Positions 26,011-34,028 of a DNA stretch of 64,000 nt are shown here, piece after piece. A model generated the notes under the pieces. It had not been told where the DNA came from. It made no database searches and saw nothing but the letters and a program-made list of their open reading frames with translations. Location of the stretch: the NCBI RefSeq assembly GCF_000007825.1, contig NC_004722.1:4690501-4754500 (forward strand), written 5' to 3'. This DNA comes from Bacillus cereus ATCC 14579 (GTDB lineage: Bacteria; Bacillota; Bacilli; Bacillales; Bacillaceae_G). Within the stretch, counting starts at the first letter, position 1, and each line of letters starts with the position of its first letter. The position numbers were made by a program, and so were the translations under genes.

Positions 26011-26094
26011 GCCATTACTCCCCTATTGATGGTTACAAGTTTTTCCTACCACAAATTGTAGCATATTCTCGCTTTTCTGCATAATATTATCCAA

Positions 26095-26412
26095 TTACAA
26101 TCCATTGATTATTCCCATTTGTGCGACTAATTCTTTCGTCTCATGATTTCCTAAATCGTAAATCATTTTATATGCTTTTTGTAGTTGTTCATCATATCGG
26201 TCATTATTTGAATCGTGATGATACTCAACAAATGGAACGTGGGAGCGTACAAATGACCCTAAATCTTCTACATATGCTTGATCAAAGTGCTCTCTTAATT
26301 CCGTAATTTCCTCATCATTTGCCGAAATCTCAAAATTATACGTATCCGCCGTCTTCACTTGTGAAATTTGACCGTTTCCTATTGATATATAATATGTTTT
26401 TTTCGTCTCCAT
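26095..26412 (-). CDS. Uncharacterised 105-aa protein
   Basis: Starts best at METKKTYYISIGNGQ (ATG at 26412, behind GAAGGGTG); the frame extends to 26457 without a site. It is soluble: an N-terminal strand region with NGQISQV, then a His-rich stretch (SHVPFVEYHHDSNND) and a helical tail. It is between ytkD and the tiny membrane gene cluster. I do not recognise its family. Confidence 0.65.
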   Translation of the reverse strand: METKKTYYISIGNGQISQVKTADTYNFEISANDEEITELREHFDQAYVEDLGSFVRSHVPFVEYHHDSNNDRYDEQLQKAYKMIYDLGNHETKELVAQMGIINGL

Positions 26413-26495
26413 GTAACACCCTTCTTTCATCCTTTTATTTTCTATTGTTTTCATCAATTACAAAATTATGTAAAATAAAGAAAAGGAGGGATTTT

Positions 26496-26645
26496 ATGTT
26501 CAAAATATTAATTATCGGTATTATCATCGTCCTAATCATCCTCGTACTCTCCGTCATGACAATTAATAAAGGCTATGCTTATAAACATTCCGTCGATAAA
26601 CTAGAAGACAATCCTTATACAAAAAAGAATAAGGAGAATTCCTAA
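26496..26645 (+). CDS. ytzI: YtzI-like single-helix membrane protein (49 aa)
   Basis: AAAGGAGGG precedes the ATG at 26496. One helix (residues 3-22), then TINKGYAYKHSVDKLEDNP and a charged tail. This tail resembles B. subtilis YtzI, which lies in the same ytk neighbourhood. Function unknown. It is followed after 1 bp by the first of four related membrane genes. Confidence 0.7.
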   Translation: MFKILIIGIIIVLIILVLSVMTINKGYAYKHSVDKLEDNPYTKKNKENS

Positions 26646-26646
26646 T

Positions 26647-26877
26647 ATGCTTCGTATACTTCGCATCATAGTAGCACTCACTGTGATCGTTATGTCGGCA
26701 ATTGGATTATATACAGGTCAAAATAATTCTTTACCTCTTTCACAATTTCTATTAGGGGCTTTAATGTTTCTCATCGCATTTGAACAAATAAAGAAAAGGG
26801 AATCAGCAACTGGACTTATTTGTATTATTGCCGGTGCTTTCATTTGGATTGTTCTCATTATTACCTACATAAAATAG
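26647..26877 (+). CDS. DUF3953-like mini membrane protein, copy 1
   Basis: 76 residues, three helices (about 3-21, 27-44, 53-74) with a charged FEQIKKRES turn between helices 2 and 3. It shares this layout and short motifs (LRI, LP..F, F.I) with the next three genes, so they are tandem paralogues. AAGGAG precedes the start. The DUF3953 name is from memory; function unknown. Confidence 0.68.
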   Translation: MLRILRIIVALTVIVMSAIGLYTGQNNSLPLSQFLLGALMFLIAFEQIKKRESATGLICIIAGAFIWIVLIITYIK

Positions 26878-26889
26878 AGGAGGTCTTTT

Positions 26890-27117
26890 ATGCTAAAATG
26901 GGGACGGATTACTTTATCACTTATTGCCTTATCTATAGCAATCTATGGATTTTTTACTGGTAATAGAGAAATAATCCCTTATATGTTCATCTTTTTAGGA
27001 GGTATGGCCCTCACCATAAGTTTAGAGGAAATATTAAAACAGCAAACAGGAGGTAGTGTGCTCGCTCTACTAGCAGGAGCCGCTGCTTTATTTATTGGTT
27101 TCACAGAAATATTCTAG
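26890..27117 (+). CDS. DUF3953-like mini membrane protein, copy 2
   Basis: 75 residues with the same three-helix plan; LEEILKQQTGG replaces the charged turn and the end is LFIGFTEIF. GAGGAGG precedes the ATG. It is 12 bp after copy 1. Confidence 0.68.
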   Translation: MLKWGRITLSLIALSIAIYGFFTGNREIIPYMFIFLGGMALTISLEEILKQQTGGSVLALLAGAAALFIGFTEIF

Positions 27118-27142
27118 TAAATGGTCTAAAGGGGGCTATACG

Positions 27143-27322
27143 ATGCTAACTCTAACTATATTACGGATTTTTTTAGCATTTTTCATGCTTCTCTTACTCA
27201 CTCTAAGCACTTATGTCCATTTTACCGATAATTTTTCACTTCTCCCATACGTACAATTTATTCTCAGTTGTTCCTTTATTCTTCTAGGAATTAATGAGTA
27301 TCCCGTATTTTTTCGTTTCTAG
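27143..27322 (+). CDS. DUF3953-like mini membrane protein, copy 3 (shortened)
   Basis: ATG at 27143 behind AAAGGGGGC. 59 residues: two helices as in the paralogues up to LLGINE, then YPVFFRF and a stop, so the third helix is missing. Searching the next ~60 bp in the other frames did not show the lost helix, so this looks like a 3' replacement or deletion rather than a simple frameshift. Confidence 0.55.
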   Translation: MLTLTILRIFLAFFMLLLLTLSTYVHFTDNFSLLPYVQFILSCSFILLGINEYPVFFRF

Positions 27323-27443
27323 TCTCATATTCTTCTTTTTAATATCAAACTCTTTCGCTACATGTAGAATAAAATTTCGATCAATTTAGCATTTATAATT
27401 ATTTTCTCTCAGTAACTATTTCTTTCTACTTAAGGGGGATTCC

Positions 27444-27674
27444 ATGTTAAAAAACATTCAAATTATAATCGCCACTATCGCTCTTTCTCTCGCCCTATTT
27501 AGCTTCTTTGCAAACTTCACTATTCTTTTACCTTACGTGTTTATCCTTTTAAGTATTATGTTTATCCTTTTTGGAATTGATGAAATGAAGAAACGGGAAA
27601 AAGCAAAAGCATTTGTTTATTTTCTCGGTTCTGCCTTTGTTTTATATGTTGGAGTATCTAATATATTTTCATAA
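27444..27674 (+). CDS. DUF3953-like mini membrane protein, copy 4
   Basis: 76 residues, closest in layout to copy 2: LLPYVFILLS, FGIDEMKKREKAKA turn, VLYVGVSNIFS end. AAGGGGG precedes the ATG. It is separated from copy 3 by 121 bp, so it may have its own promoter. Confidence 0.68.
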   Translation: MLKNIQIIIATIALSLALFSFFANFTILLPYVFILLSIMFILFGIDEMKKREKAKAFVYFLGSAFVLYVGVSNIFS

Positions 27675-27705
27675 AAAAGAAGAGTATGTTCGCTCTTAGT
27701 ACAAT

Positions 27706-27734
27706 AAAAAAACTGCCCTTTCACAGGCAGTTTT
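27706..27734 (-). terminator. Terminator of luxS
   Basis: AAAACTGCC / GGCAGTTTT stem with an A-run on the left and T-rich right; useful to luxS (minus) and perhaps to the plus-strand copy 4. Confidence 0.8.
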
Positions 27735-27739
27735 CCTTT

Positions 27740-28213
27740 TTATCCAAACACTTTCTCAAGTTCATCTTTATCTTGGCTTAACCAGAAGTTCATTAAGCGT
27801 TGCGCTCCTTCTAAGTCGTGAAGCTTCGCTTGACCACATTGTGTTTCATTTGCAGCTGGAATTTCTGTAATTTGAACCGCATCTTTTAATGTTAGTTCTA
27901 ATAAATCAATGATTTCTCGTACTGTCGGTGTTCCGCTTACTACAAGATAATATCCTGTTTGGCAGCCCATCGGTGAAATATCGATAATATCAAAATGCGG
28001 ATAACGATCAATATATTTACGTAAATTAAATGCTAATAAATGCTCTAACGTATGAATAACATCTGGTTTCATTGCTTGTTTATTCGGTTGGCAGAAACGA
28101 ATATCAAATTTATTTACAATACCGTCACTACCTACATTGTGAACTCCGCAATGTCTTACATAAGGTGCCTTTACAATCGTATGATCTAATTCAAAGCTTT
28201 CTACTGATGGCAT
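27740..28213 (-). CDS. luxS: S-ribosylhomocysteine lyase LuxS
   Basis: 157 residues. The zinc ligands are all present: His54 and His58 in HTLEH, and Cys126; the catalytic Cys84 is in PMGCQTGYY and Glu57 in the same HTLEH. It cleaves S-ribosylhomocysteine to homocysteine and the AI-2 precursor DPD, closing the SAM recycling route started by MetK. It lies between ytk genes and yidD, as in B. subtilis. A 12-bp perfect hairpin sits 28 bp upstream of the start. Confidence 0.97.
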   Translation of the reverse strand: MPSVESFELDHTIVKAPYVRHCGVHNVGSDGIVNKFDIRFCQPNKQAMKPDVIHTLEHLLAFNLRKYIDRYPHFDIIDISPMGCQTGYYLVVSGTPTVREIIDLLELTLKDAVQITEIPAANETQCGQAKLHDLEGAQRLMNFWLSQDKDELEKVFG

Positions 28214-28240
28214 ACAACATCTCTCCCGCTTTTAATTTAA

Positions 28241-28270
28241 TTCCGTTATATCCAATATGATATAACGGAA
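28241..28270. promoter_or_regulatory. 12-bp palindrome in the luxS/yidD divergent region
   Basis: TTCCGTTATATC / GATATAACGGAA with a 6-nt loop, perfect. It is 28 bp upstream of the luxS ATG and 72 bp upstream of yidD. It could be an operator or a leader hairpin. Confidence 0.5.
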
Positions 28271-28341
28271 ATGCACATTAGTAAAGTATTATGTACAGTC
28301 GTGCTATAATACTTTAAGAATATGCTGAAAAGGAGACCGTT

Positions 28342-28578
28342 ATGAAACAGATTTTTATTGGGATTATACGCTTTTATCAAAAATTCATTTCTCCGATGAC
28401 ACCACCAACATGCCGTTTTTATCCGACTTGTTCTCATTACGGATTAGAGGCGTTTCAAAAACATGGTGCACTCAAAGGTTTTTGGCTTACTTGTAAGCGT
28501 ATATTAAAATGTCACCCTTTCCACCCGGGAGGATTTGATCCTGTCCCAGATAAAAAGGATGACAAAGTAAATTCTTAA
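28342..28578 (+). CDS. yidD: Membrane protein insertion efficiency factor YidD
   Basis: 78 residues, YtjA/YidD family: amphipathic N-terminal helix, then the conserved PTCRFYPTCSHYG with three spaced Cys and HPFHPGGFDPVP at the end. It helps YidC/Oxa1 insert inner-membrane proteins. Length is typical. AAAGGAGA precedes the ATG. Its stop codon overlaps the convergent carbonic anhydrase gene by 4 bp. Confidence 0.93.
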   Translation: MKQIFIGIIRFYQKFISPMTPPTCRFYPTCSHYGLEAFQKHGALKGFWLTCKRILKCHPFHPGGFDPVPDKKDDKVNS

Positions 28579-29138
28579 TTGTCGTAACCATTCACAACTA
28601 AATCTAATTTTCCTGTTTCAGGATCGATAACAAGACCGTGAACAGGTACTTCTTCTGGAAGTAACGGATGGTTGCGAAGTATCGATACGCTATGTTCTAC
28701 ACTTTCTTCTACACTAGAGAACCCTTGTAGGAATCTTTCTAAATCGATTCCAGAATAACGGAGTGTATCTAATTTCTCATTTGTTATACCGCGCTCTTTC
28801 ATCTTCTCAATTGTACTGCTTGCCTGAATTTTTGCCATACCGCAATCGTGGTGACCAACTACACAAACTTCATCAGCACCAAGTTCATATACAGCAACTA
28901 AAATACTACGCATAATACTTCCGAATGGATGTGAGATAACAGCTCCTGCTACCTTAATAATTTTCACATCACCGTTACGCATATTCATTGCTTTTGGTAA
29001 TAATTCAACAAGACGAGTATCCATACAAGAGATAATTACCATTTTTTTATTCGGGAATTTTCCTGTTTCATACTCTTCGTATTTTTTCTCTTCAACAAAT
29101 TTCTCATTGTACTGCAAAATCTCTTCTAATGACTTCAT
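28575..29138 (-). CDS. Beta-class carbonic anhydrase (YtiB-like)
   Basis: 187 residues. Zinc ligands Cys38, His96 and Cys99 with the Asp40-Arg42 dyad (SCMDTR and GHHDCG). It interconverts CO2 and bicarbonate in the cytosol, supplying bicarbonate for carboxylations. It belongs to the short Gram-positive clade (YtiB). GAGGG precedes the ATG. The convergent overlap with yidD leaves no room for a separate terminator. Confidence 0.92.
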   Translation of the reverse strand: MKSLEEILQYNEKFVEEKKYEEYETGKFPNKKMVIISCMDTRLVELLPKAMNMRNGDVKIIKVAGAVISHPFGSIMRSILVAVYELGADEVCVVGHHDCGMAKIQASSTIEKMKERGITNEKLDTLRYSGIDLERFLQGFSSVEESVEHSVSILRNHPLLPEEVPVHGLVIDPETGKLDLVVNGYDN

Positions 29139-29280
29139 AGTAAAGGACCCTCTTTTCTCTCGTTTACACTACATAAATAGTGTACCAAAATATGAAAAAC
29201 TCAAAAAGGATATCGCTTTATAGTAAAAATAAGATATTTTCAGATAATCGACATAATTCTTTCAAAATATACACACAGCT

Positions 29281-29298
29281 TTGTAACAAGTTTCACAT
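29281..29298 (+). promoter_or_regulatory. Rex-like operator upstream of cydA
   Basis: TTGTAACAAGTTTCACAT matches 13 of 18 positions of the Rex site TTGTGAAATATTTCACAA, with the right half TTTCACA intact. Rex is a redox (NADH) repressor known to control cyd genes in Firmicutes. Confidence 0.45.
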
Positions 29299-29362
29299 AC
29301 TTTAAACGTATTTTCACTATAAACTGATTGTAGATAATGTAAAAAAGGAGTGAATATTTATT

Positions 29363-30712
29363 ATGTCCGACGTTCTGTTACTGAGTCGTTTTCAATTTGC
29401 AATTACTATTTTTTATCACTTTTTATTTGTACCTTTGACAATCGGACTTGTTATTTTGGTGGCATGTATGGAAACTCAATACGCCCGCACATTGAATCCA
29501 ACATACCGCAAAATGGCAAATTTCTGGGGTAAATTATTTACAATTAACTTCGTAATGGGGATTATAACCGGGATTACAATGGAATTCCAATTTGGAACAA
29601 ACTGGTCTGAGTACTCCAAATATATGGGAGACATTTTCGGATCACCTCTCGCAATCGAAGCACTTGTTGCCTTCTTCTTAGAATCTACTTTCATGGGAAT
29701 ATGGTTATTCGGTAAAGACAAAATTTCACCAAAGTTCCGTGCCTTCTGCATGTGGATGGTTGCACTTGGAACAAATATTTCCGCCCTTTGGATTATTACA
29801 GCAAACGGCTTTATGCAAAACCCTGTTGGCTACGTAGTACGTAACGGCCGCGCTGAATTAAATGATTTCTGGGCACTCGTTACGAATCCATACGCTTGGA
29901 ATATGTTCTTCCATACTGTAGTTGGTTGTTATATTGTTGGTGCTTTCTTCGTTATGGCAATTAGTGCCTATCACTTATTACGTAAAAATGAAGTTGAATT
30001 CTTCAAAAAATCATTTAAGTTCGGCTTAATGTTAGGCTTATTCGCCGCAACAATTACACCGTTTATGGGACATCAATCTGGTGTATCAGCAGCTAAATAT
30101 CAACCCGCAAAAGGAGCTGCGATGGAAGCAGTTTGGGAAACTGGAAAAGGACAAGGCTTCTCAATTGTTCAAATTCCTGATGTAAAAAATGAGAAGAACT
30201 TTGAATTCCTTACGATTCCAAAACTCGGAAGCTTCTTCTACACAAATTCATTTGATGGCGAAATTGTTGGTTTAAAAGATATTCCGAAAGATGAACGTCC
30301 AAATGTTAACCTCGTGTATTATAGCTTCCGCTTAATGGTTGCACTCGGTATGTTCTTTATGGCATTAACTTGGTATGGCTTCTATTTAAACCGAAAAGGA
30401 AAACTAGAAAACTCAAAACGTTATTTAAAAATTACAATATGGTCTGTCTTACTTCCTTATATTGCGATTAACGCAGGATGGATTGTCGCTGAAGTAGGTC
30501 GCCAACCATGGACAGTATATAAACTAATGCGTACAGCAGAATCTGTATCGCCTATATCTGTTCCACAAATTTGGTTCTCATTAATTAGTTTAATTTTATT
30601 CTACACTTTACTTTTAATCGCAGACGTATACTTAATGCTGAAGTTCGCGAAAAAAGGACCTGCCGCATTAGAAGAACCTGCTACTGAGGGAGGTGTGGCT
30701 CATGTCTCATGA
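29363..30712 (+). CDS. cydA: Cytochrome bd oxidase subunit I
   Basis: 449 residues, nine helices. The N-terminus SRFQFAITIFYHFLFVPLTIG holds the conserved heme-ligand His. It has the short Q-loop form typical of Firmicutes. It oxidises menaquinol and reduces O2 in the membrane with CydB, at high O2 affinity. The ATG at 29363 follows GGAG by 12 bp. It overlaps cydB by 11 bp. A Rex-like box upstream suggests induction at low oxygen. CydCD is not adjacent. Confidence 0.95.
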   Translation: MSDVLLLSRFQFAITIFYHFLFVPLTIGLVILVACMETQYARTLNPTYRKMANFWGKLFTINFVMGIITGITMEFQFGTNWSEYSKYMGDIFGSPLAIEALVAFFLESTFMGIWLFGKDKISPKFRAFCMWMVALGTNISALWIITANGFMQNPVGYVVRNGRAELNDFWALVTNPYAWNMFFHTVVGCYIVGAFFVMAISAYHLLRKNEVEFFKKSFKFGLMLGLFAATITPFMGHQSGVSAAKYQPAKGAAMEAVWETGKGQGFSIVQIPDVKNEKNFEFLTIPKLGSFFYTNSFDGEIVGLKDIPKDERPNVNLVYYSFRLMVALGMFFMALTWYGFYLNRKGKLENSKRYLKITIWSVLLPYIAINAGWIVAEVGRQPWTVYKLMRTAESVSPISVPQIWFSLISLILFYTLLLIADVYLMLKFAKKGPAALEEPATEGGVAHVS

Positions 30713-31730
30713 TATGCTTGCAATCATCTGGTTCGGTTTATGGGGCGTGATTTGGACAGTTTACTTCATTCTTGACGGGTATGCACTTGGTAACGGAATG
30801 ATTTTTCCTTTCGTTACGAAAGATCGACAAGAACGAAATCAATTACAAGAAGCAATTGGCCCGTTCTGGGGCGGTAATGAAGTATGGTTAATTACAGCTG
30901 GTGGCGCAACATTTGCTGCTTTCCCAGTCACATATGCTAATATGTTTAGTTATTTATATACACCGTTATTCTTAGTATTACTTGCACTATTTGCTCGTGC
31001 CGCTGGACTGGAATTCATGCATAAAGATGATTCACCAATTTGGCAAAAAACTTGTAAATGGGCATTTGCAATTGGCAGTTTCTTAATCGCCTTTTTATTC
31101 GGTGTTACATTTGCTAACTTGTATTACGGACTACAAATCGGAAAAAATGGCTATGAAGGAAATTTACTTAGCTTACTAAACCATTACGGTATATTAGGTG
31201 GTCTTTTCTTCACTGCTATATTTGTCGTATCCGGTGCCCTTTGGGTCATGATTAAAACGACTGGTGAAGTATCCGACCGTGCTTATAAAATCGCAAGACC
31301 GTTTTCAATGGCAGCTGCTATCATTTTAGCTATTTTCTATGTAGCGACTGCTAATCGAACAAACTTATTCCAAAACTTTACGGAATATCCGGTACTATTC
31401 ATTCTTCCAGTACTTGCAATGCTAATGAGTGTACTCGCACTAATTATGGTGTACAAACATAAAATTGGCCTTGCATTCACATTCGTTTGCCTAACAATCG
31501 CAATGTTTATGACAACTGGCTTTGCAGGTATGTTCCCAAGAATGTTACCATCTCGTATTAACGATGCATACAGTACAACGTTATACAACGCAGCTGGTAG
31601 TCAATTAAACTTAAAAATTATGTTCTTCGTTGCAATGGTCATGGTACCAATCGTTATTGGATATCAGCTTTGGAGCTACAGTATATTTAAAAATAAAATT
31701 CATAAAGACTCTGCTAAAGGGTATCACTAA
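30702..31730 (+). CDS. cydB: Cytochrome bd oxidase subunit II
   Basis: 342 residues from the ATG at 30702, which has GGGAGGTG 7 bp upstream; the frame is open slightly further but without a site. Eight helices; IIWFGLWGVIWTVYFILDG and GPFWGGNEVWLI are conserved quinol oxidase II stretches. It forms the bd oxidase with CydA, whose 3' end it overlaps. The operon ends in a strong hairpin. Confidence 0.94.
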   Translation: MSHDMLAIIWFGLWGVIWTVYFILDGYALGNGMIFPFVTKDRQERNQLQEAIGPFWGGNEVWLITAGGATFAAFPVTYANMFSYLYTPLFLVLLALFARAAGLEFMHKDDSPIWQKTCKWAFAIGSFLIAFLFGVTFANLYYGLQIGKNGYEGNLLSLLNHYGILGGLFFTAIFVVSGALWVMIKTTGEVSDRAYKIARPFSMAAAIILAIFYVATANRTNLFQNFTEYPVLFILPVLAMLMSVLALIMVYKHKIGLAFTFVCLTIAMFMTTGFAGMFPRMLPSRINDAYSTTLYNAAGSQLNLKIMFFVAMVMVPIVIGYQLWSYSIFKNKIHKDSAKGYH

Positions 31731-31733
31731 GGT

Positions 31734-31766
31734 AAAAAAGACACTTCATTTGAAGTGTCTTTTTTA
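31734..31766 (+). terminator. Terminator after cydAB
   Basis: AGACACTTCA / TGAAGTGTCT flanked by A-run and T-run. Confidence 0.85.
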
Positions 31767-31895
31767 TACGTATGATTTTCGATAAGATGTTATATTTCTA
31801 ATCTAACAACTATACTACAGAAGAATCATTAACAGCTCACAGCTAGATTGTATCATAGGGCAACTTCATCATTTTATGCAATTTTACATACTGTA

Positions 31896-32111
31896 CTATA
31901 AAGTAAACTGTATCCCCTGATCATTCGCATCATTATCCCATACATCAGCTGTACTAATCCCGCTAAACGTTTGTACTTTCATTCCTGTATTTGATGATCC
32001 CGATCCATTATAAGCCTTCGTCTTTTCAATCGGCTGTACGTTATATTTGTCACCTACATTAATTGTTCCATTGCAGTTTTCAATAATAACACCTTCCACA
32101 ACTGCCGGCAT
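31896..32111 (-). CDS. GerPF-type spore germination protein
   Basis: 71 residues from the ATG at 32111, behind GTGGGTGAC. Sequence MPAVVEGVIIENCNGTINVG, then the family block KTKAYNGSGSSNTG and TFSGISTADVWDND. GerPA/GerPF proteins are small spore-coat proteins that ease germinant passage. The main gerP operon is not here, so this is a stand-alone paralogue. Confidence 0.85.
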   Translation of the reverse strand: MPAVVEGVIIENCNGTINVGDKYNVQPIEKTKAYNGSGSSNTGMKVQTFSGISTADVWDNDANDQGIQFTL

Positions 32112-32184
32112 TTTGTCACCCACTTTCATTTCTTTACTTTTATTTTATGAAAATCGCCTAGAAAAATAGCATGTTTCAATAAGG

Positions 32185-32213
32185 AAAAAGCACTCAATTT
32201 GAGTGCTTTTTCT
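32185..32213. terminator. Terminator-like hairpin
   Basis: AAAAAGCACTC / GAGTGCTTTTT, 11-bp perfect stem with a 5-nt loop, A-run left and T-run right. It lies beyond the start of the GerPF-like gene, so it does not terminate that gene. Confidence 0.75.
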
Positions 32214-32361
32214 TTAAGCATAAAGACAAGTTTGGAGACAGTTGACTTCTTCAAAATTTTATTAGGGGTAATATTTTGAAAAAGAAAGCCTTTCATATGT
32301 AGGTTAACACCACTGGAATATATAGTAAATTGATAATATTTATACGGAAGATTGCTAATGT

Positions 32362-32411
32362 TTAGTATAGATAGTTTACACTATGCTAACAGTGTAAACT
32401 ATCTATACTAA
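32362..32411. repeat. 21-bp perfect inverted repeat
   Basis: Left arm 32362-32382 (begins TTAGTATAGATAG), right arm 32391-32411, 8-nt loop. It is too long for an ordinary operator; it may be a terminator, a MITE remnant or a small structured RNA. Confidence 0.75.
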
Positions 32412-32803
32412 TAAAAAAAGGTGCCTTCAAAAAAGACACCTTTCAAAAACAGACACTATAAAACAGAATTATTTATTGTTATACGATTGTTAGATACAAA
32501 AAGTAGAGGGAAATGTTTGTATGAAATTCTGCTTTATAAAGTCTGTCTACAACTTATATTGTAATCCTCTTCATTTGAAAAAAAATATAATATGCACAAT
32601 TGCATACAAAAAGAAAAAGCACTCTACTGAGTGCCTTTTCAACCATTTTACTTTTAATATATCGCTTTGAATATATTGTAACATACGTATCTATATATTT
32701 TATTGAGAAAATTCAAAATCCTTTTTCTTTCATTTTCACTTATAAAATCATGTAATATAAAAGGTATGTCAAATTCTTATACAAGTTGAGGTGTACTATA
32801 TTT

Positions 32804-33841
32804 ATGATGTATTTCGGAATTATTCCTCTTATATTATTTATTATTTTTCTTATCTCATATTTAAAAGATCCGCGAAAAATAATAAACGGCTTTTTATTTA
32901 ATGCCTTTATCTGTTTTTTCCTTCTTTTTTGTGTGATTGTATCATTGAACTCAGATAGTGATGTCCTACGCTACATTATATTTTTACCTTTTTTAGCACT
33001 TCTCATTATGCTTCCTTTCGGTATTGTTGCTTTAATGTTTGGGCTATTTCTTAATGCTAGAATTTTAATGAAGCGAGAAGGACGACGGTTCACTAACTGT
33101 TTAACACTCCTTGCTGCTTTAGGGATGTTATTCTTTATGTTACTCCCTATTATAAATCCAGCAAGTTTGGTTTCATCGCATTTAGAGCCTATTTTTGCAG
33201 CTATTTCTCTTATAAGCATATATTTCTTTATACACTTATCTAACTTCTTAAGCGCATATTTTTTATACCAATTCAACAGACCAAGACGTAATCAAGATTT
33301 CATTATCGTTCTCGGTAGCGGCTTAATTAATGATAAAGTACCACCTTTACTTGCAAGCCGAATTAATAAAGCTATCGACTTTTATTGGAAACAAGCTGCT
33401 GTTAATACACCACCAACAATTATTTTCTCTGGCGGTCAAGGTCCAGATGAAGGACTTCCTGAGGCAGAAGCAATGCAAAATTACGCTGTTGAAAAAGGCA
33501 TTCCGATTGAACATACAGTGCAAGAAAATCGCTCTGTAAACACATATCAAAACATGTTGTTCTCTAAAGAAATTATGGATTCTTTAAAGCCTGAAGGTAA
33601 ATATAAAAGTATTTTTACCACAAATAATTTTCACCTTTTCCGCGCTGGTATATATGCAAGACAAGCTGGTCTTAATAGCCAAGGAATTGGATCAAAGACA
33701 GCATTTTATTACTGGCCTAACGCAATGATCCGTGAATATGTTGCGATTGTCGTAATGGGACGTAAGCGCCATATGAAAATATGTGGAACTATTTTAGGCT
33801 TCGCTGTATTCGTATCAATACTTAGTTTTATATTTTCTTAA
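32804..33841 (+). CDS. YdcF-like (DUF218) membrane protein
   Basis: About 345 residues. Five N-terminal helices (to ~residue 150), then a soluble DUF218 domain: IIVLGSGL, LASRINKAIDFY, IIFSGGQGPDE, ENRSVNTYQNM and FTTNNFHLFRA; one C-terminal helix. Related SanA/YdcF proteins are linked to envelope integrity and bind SAM or act on sugar chains, but activity is not established. ATG at 32804 has GAGGTG upstream; a TTG at 32786 is less likely. Confidence 0.82.
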   Translation: MMYFGIIPLILFIIFLISYLKDPRKIINGFLFNAFICFFLLFCVIVSLNSDSDVLRYIIFLPFLALLIMLPFGIVALMFGLFLNARILMKREGRRFTNCLTLLAALGMLFFMLLPIINPASLVSSHLEPIFAAISLISIYFFIHLSNFLSAYFLYQFNRPRRNQDFIIVLGSGLINDKVPPLLASRINKAIDFYWKQAAVNTPPTIIFSGGQGPDEGLPEAEAMQNYAVEKGIPIEHTVQENRSVNTYQNMLFSKEIMDSLKPEGKYKSIFTTNNFHLFRAGIYARQAGLNSQGIGSKTAFYYWPNAMIREYVAIVVMGRKRHMKICGTILGFAVFVSILSFIFS

Positions 33842-33845
33842 TAGC

Positions 33846-33870
33846 ATCCCATCCTTTGAAAGGATGGGAT
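33846..33870 (+). terminator. Terminator after the YdcF-like gene
   Basis: ATCCCATCCTT / AAGGATGGGAT stem with a 3-nt loop followed by TTTCTT. Confidence 0.85.
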
Positions 33871-34028
33871 TTCTTATACTTATTTCAAAAATATTTTAAA
33901 GATAATATGGTCATAATATTCCCTGCATACATCCATTAAAGGAGAAATTTTTCAAATTAAATGTTAAAATAAAATTTAGGTGTGAATTATGTAACAAACA
34001 AGAAACTAGTTTGAAACGAGGAAATTAC

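Larger units (their letters stand above)
32112..32803. other. Hairpin-rich gene-free interval
   Basis: About 690 bp with no supported ORF but several hairpins: 32185-32211 (AAAAAGCACTC stem), 32362-32411 (perfect 21-bp stem), 32414-32442 (AAAGGTG/CACCTTT), a long imperfect pair around 32450-32550, and 32612-32640 (AAAAGCACTC-type). Three of them have U-runs only in the minus direction although no minus-strand gene lies to the right. Confidence 0.6.

Noticed and set aside
29350..29362. GTG at 29350 as the cydA start region
   Set aside because: It is out of the cydA frame and overlaps the ribosome site; ATG 29363 begins the conserved N-terminus.
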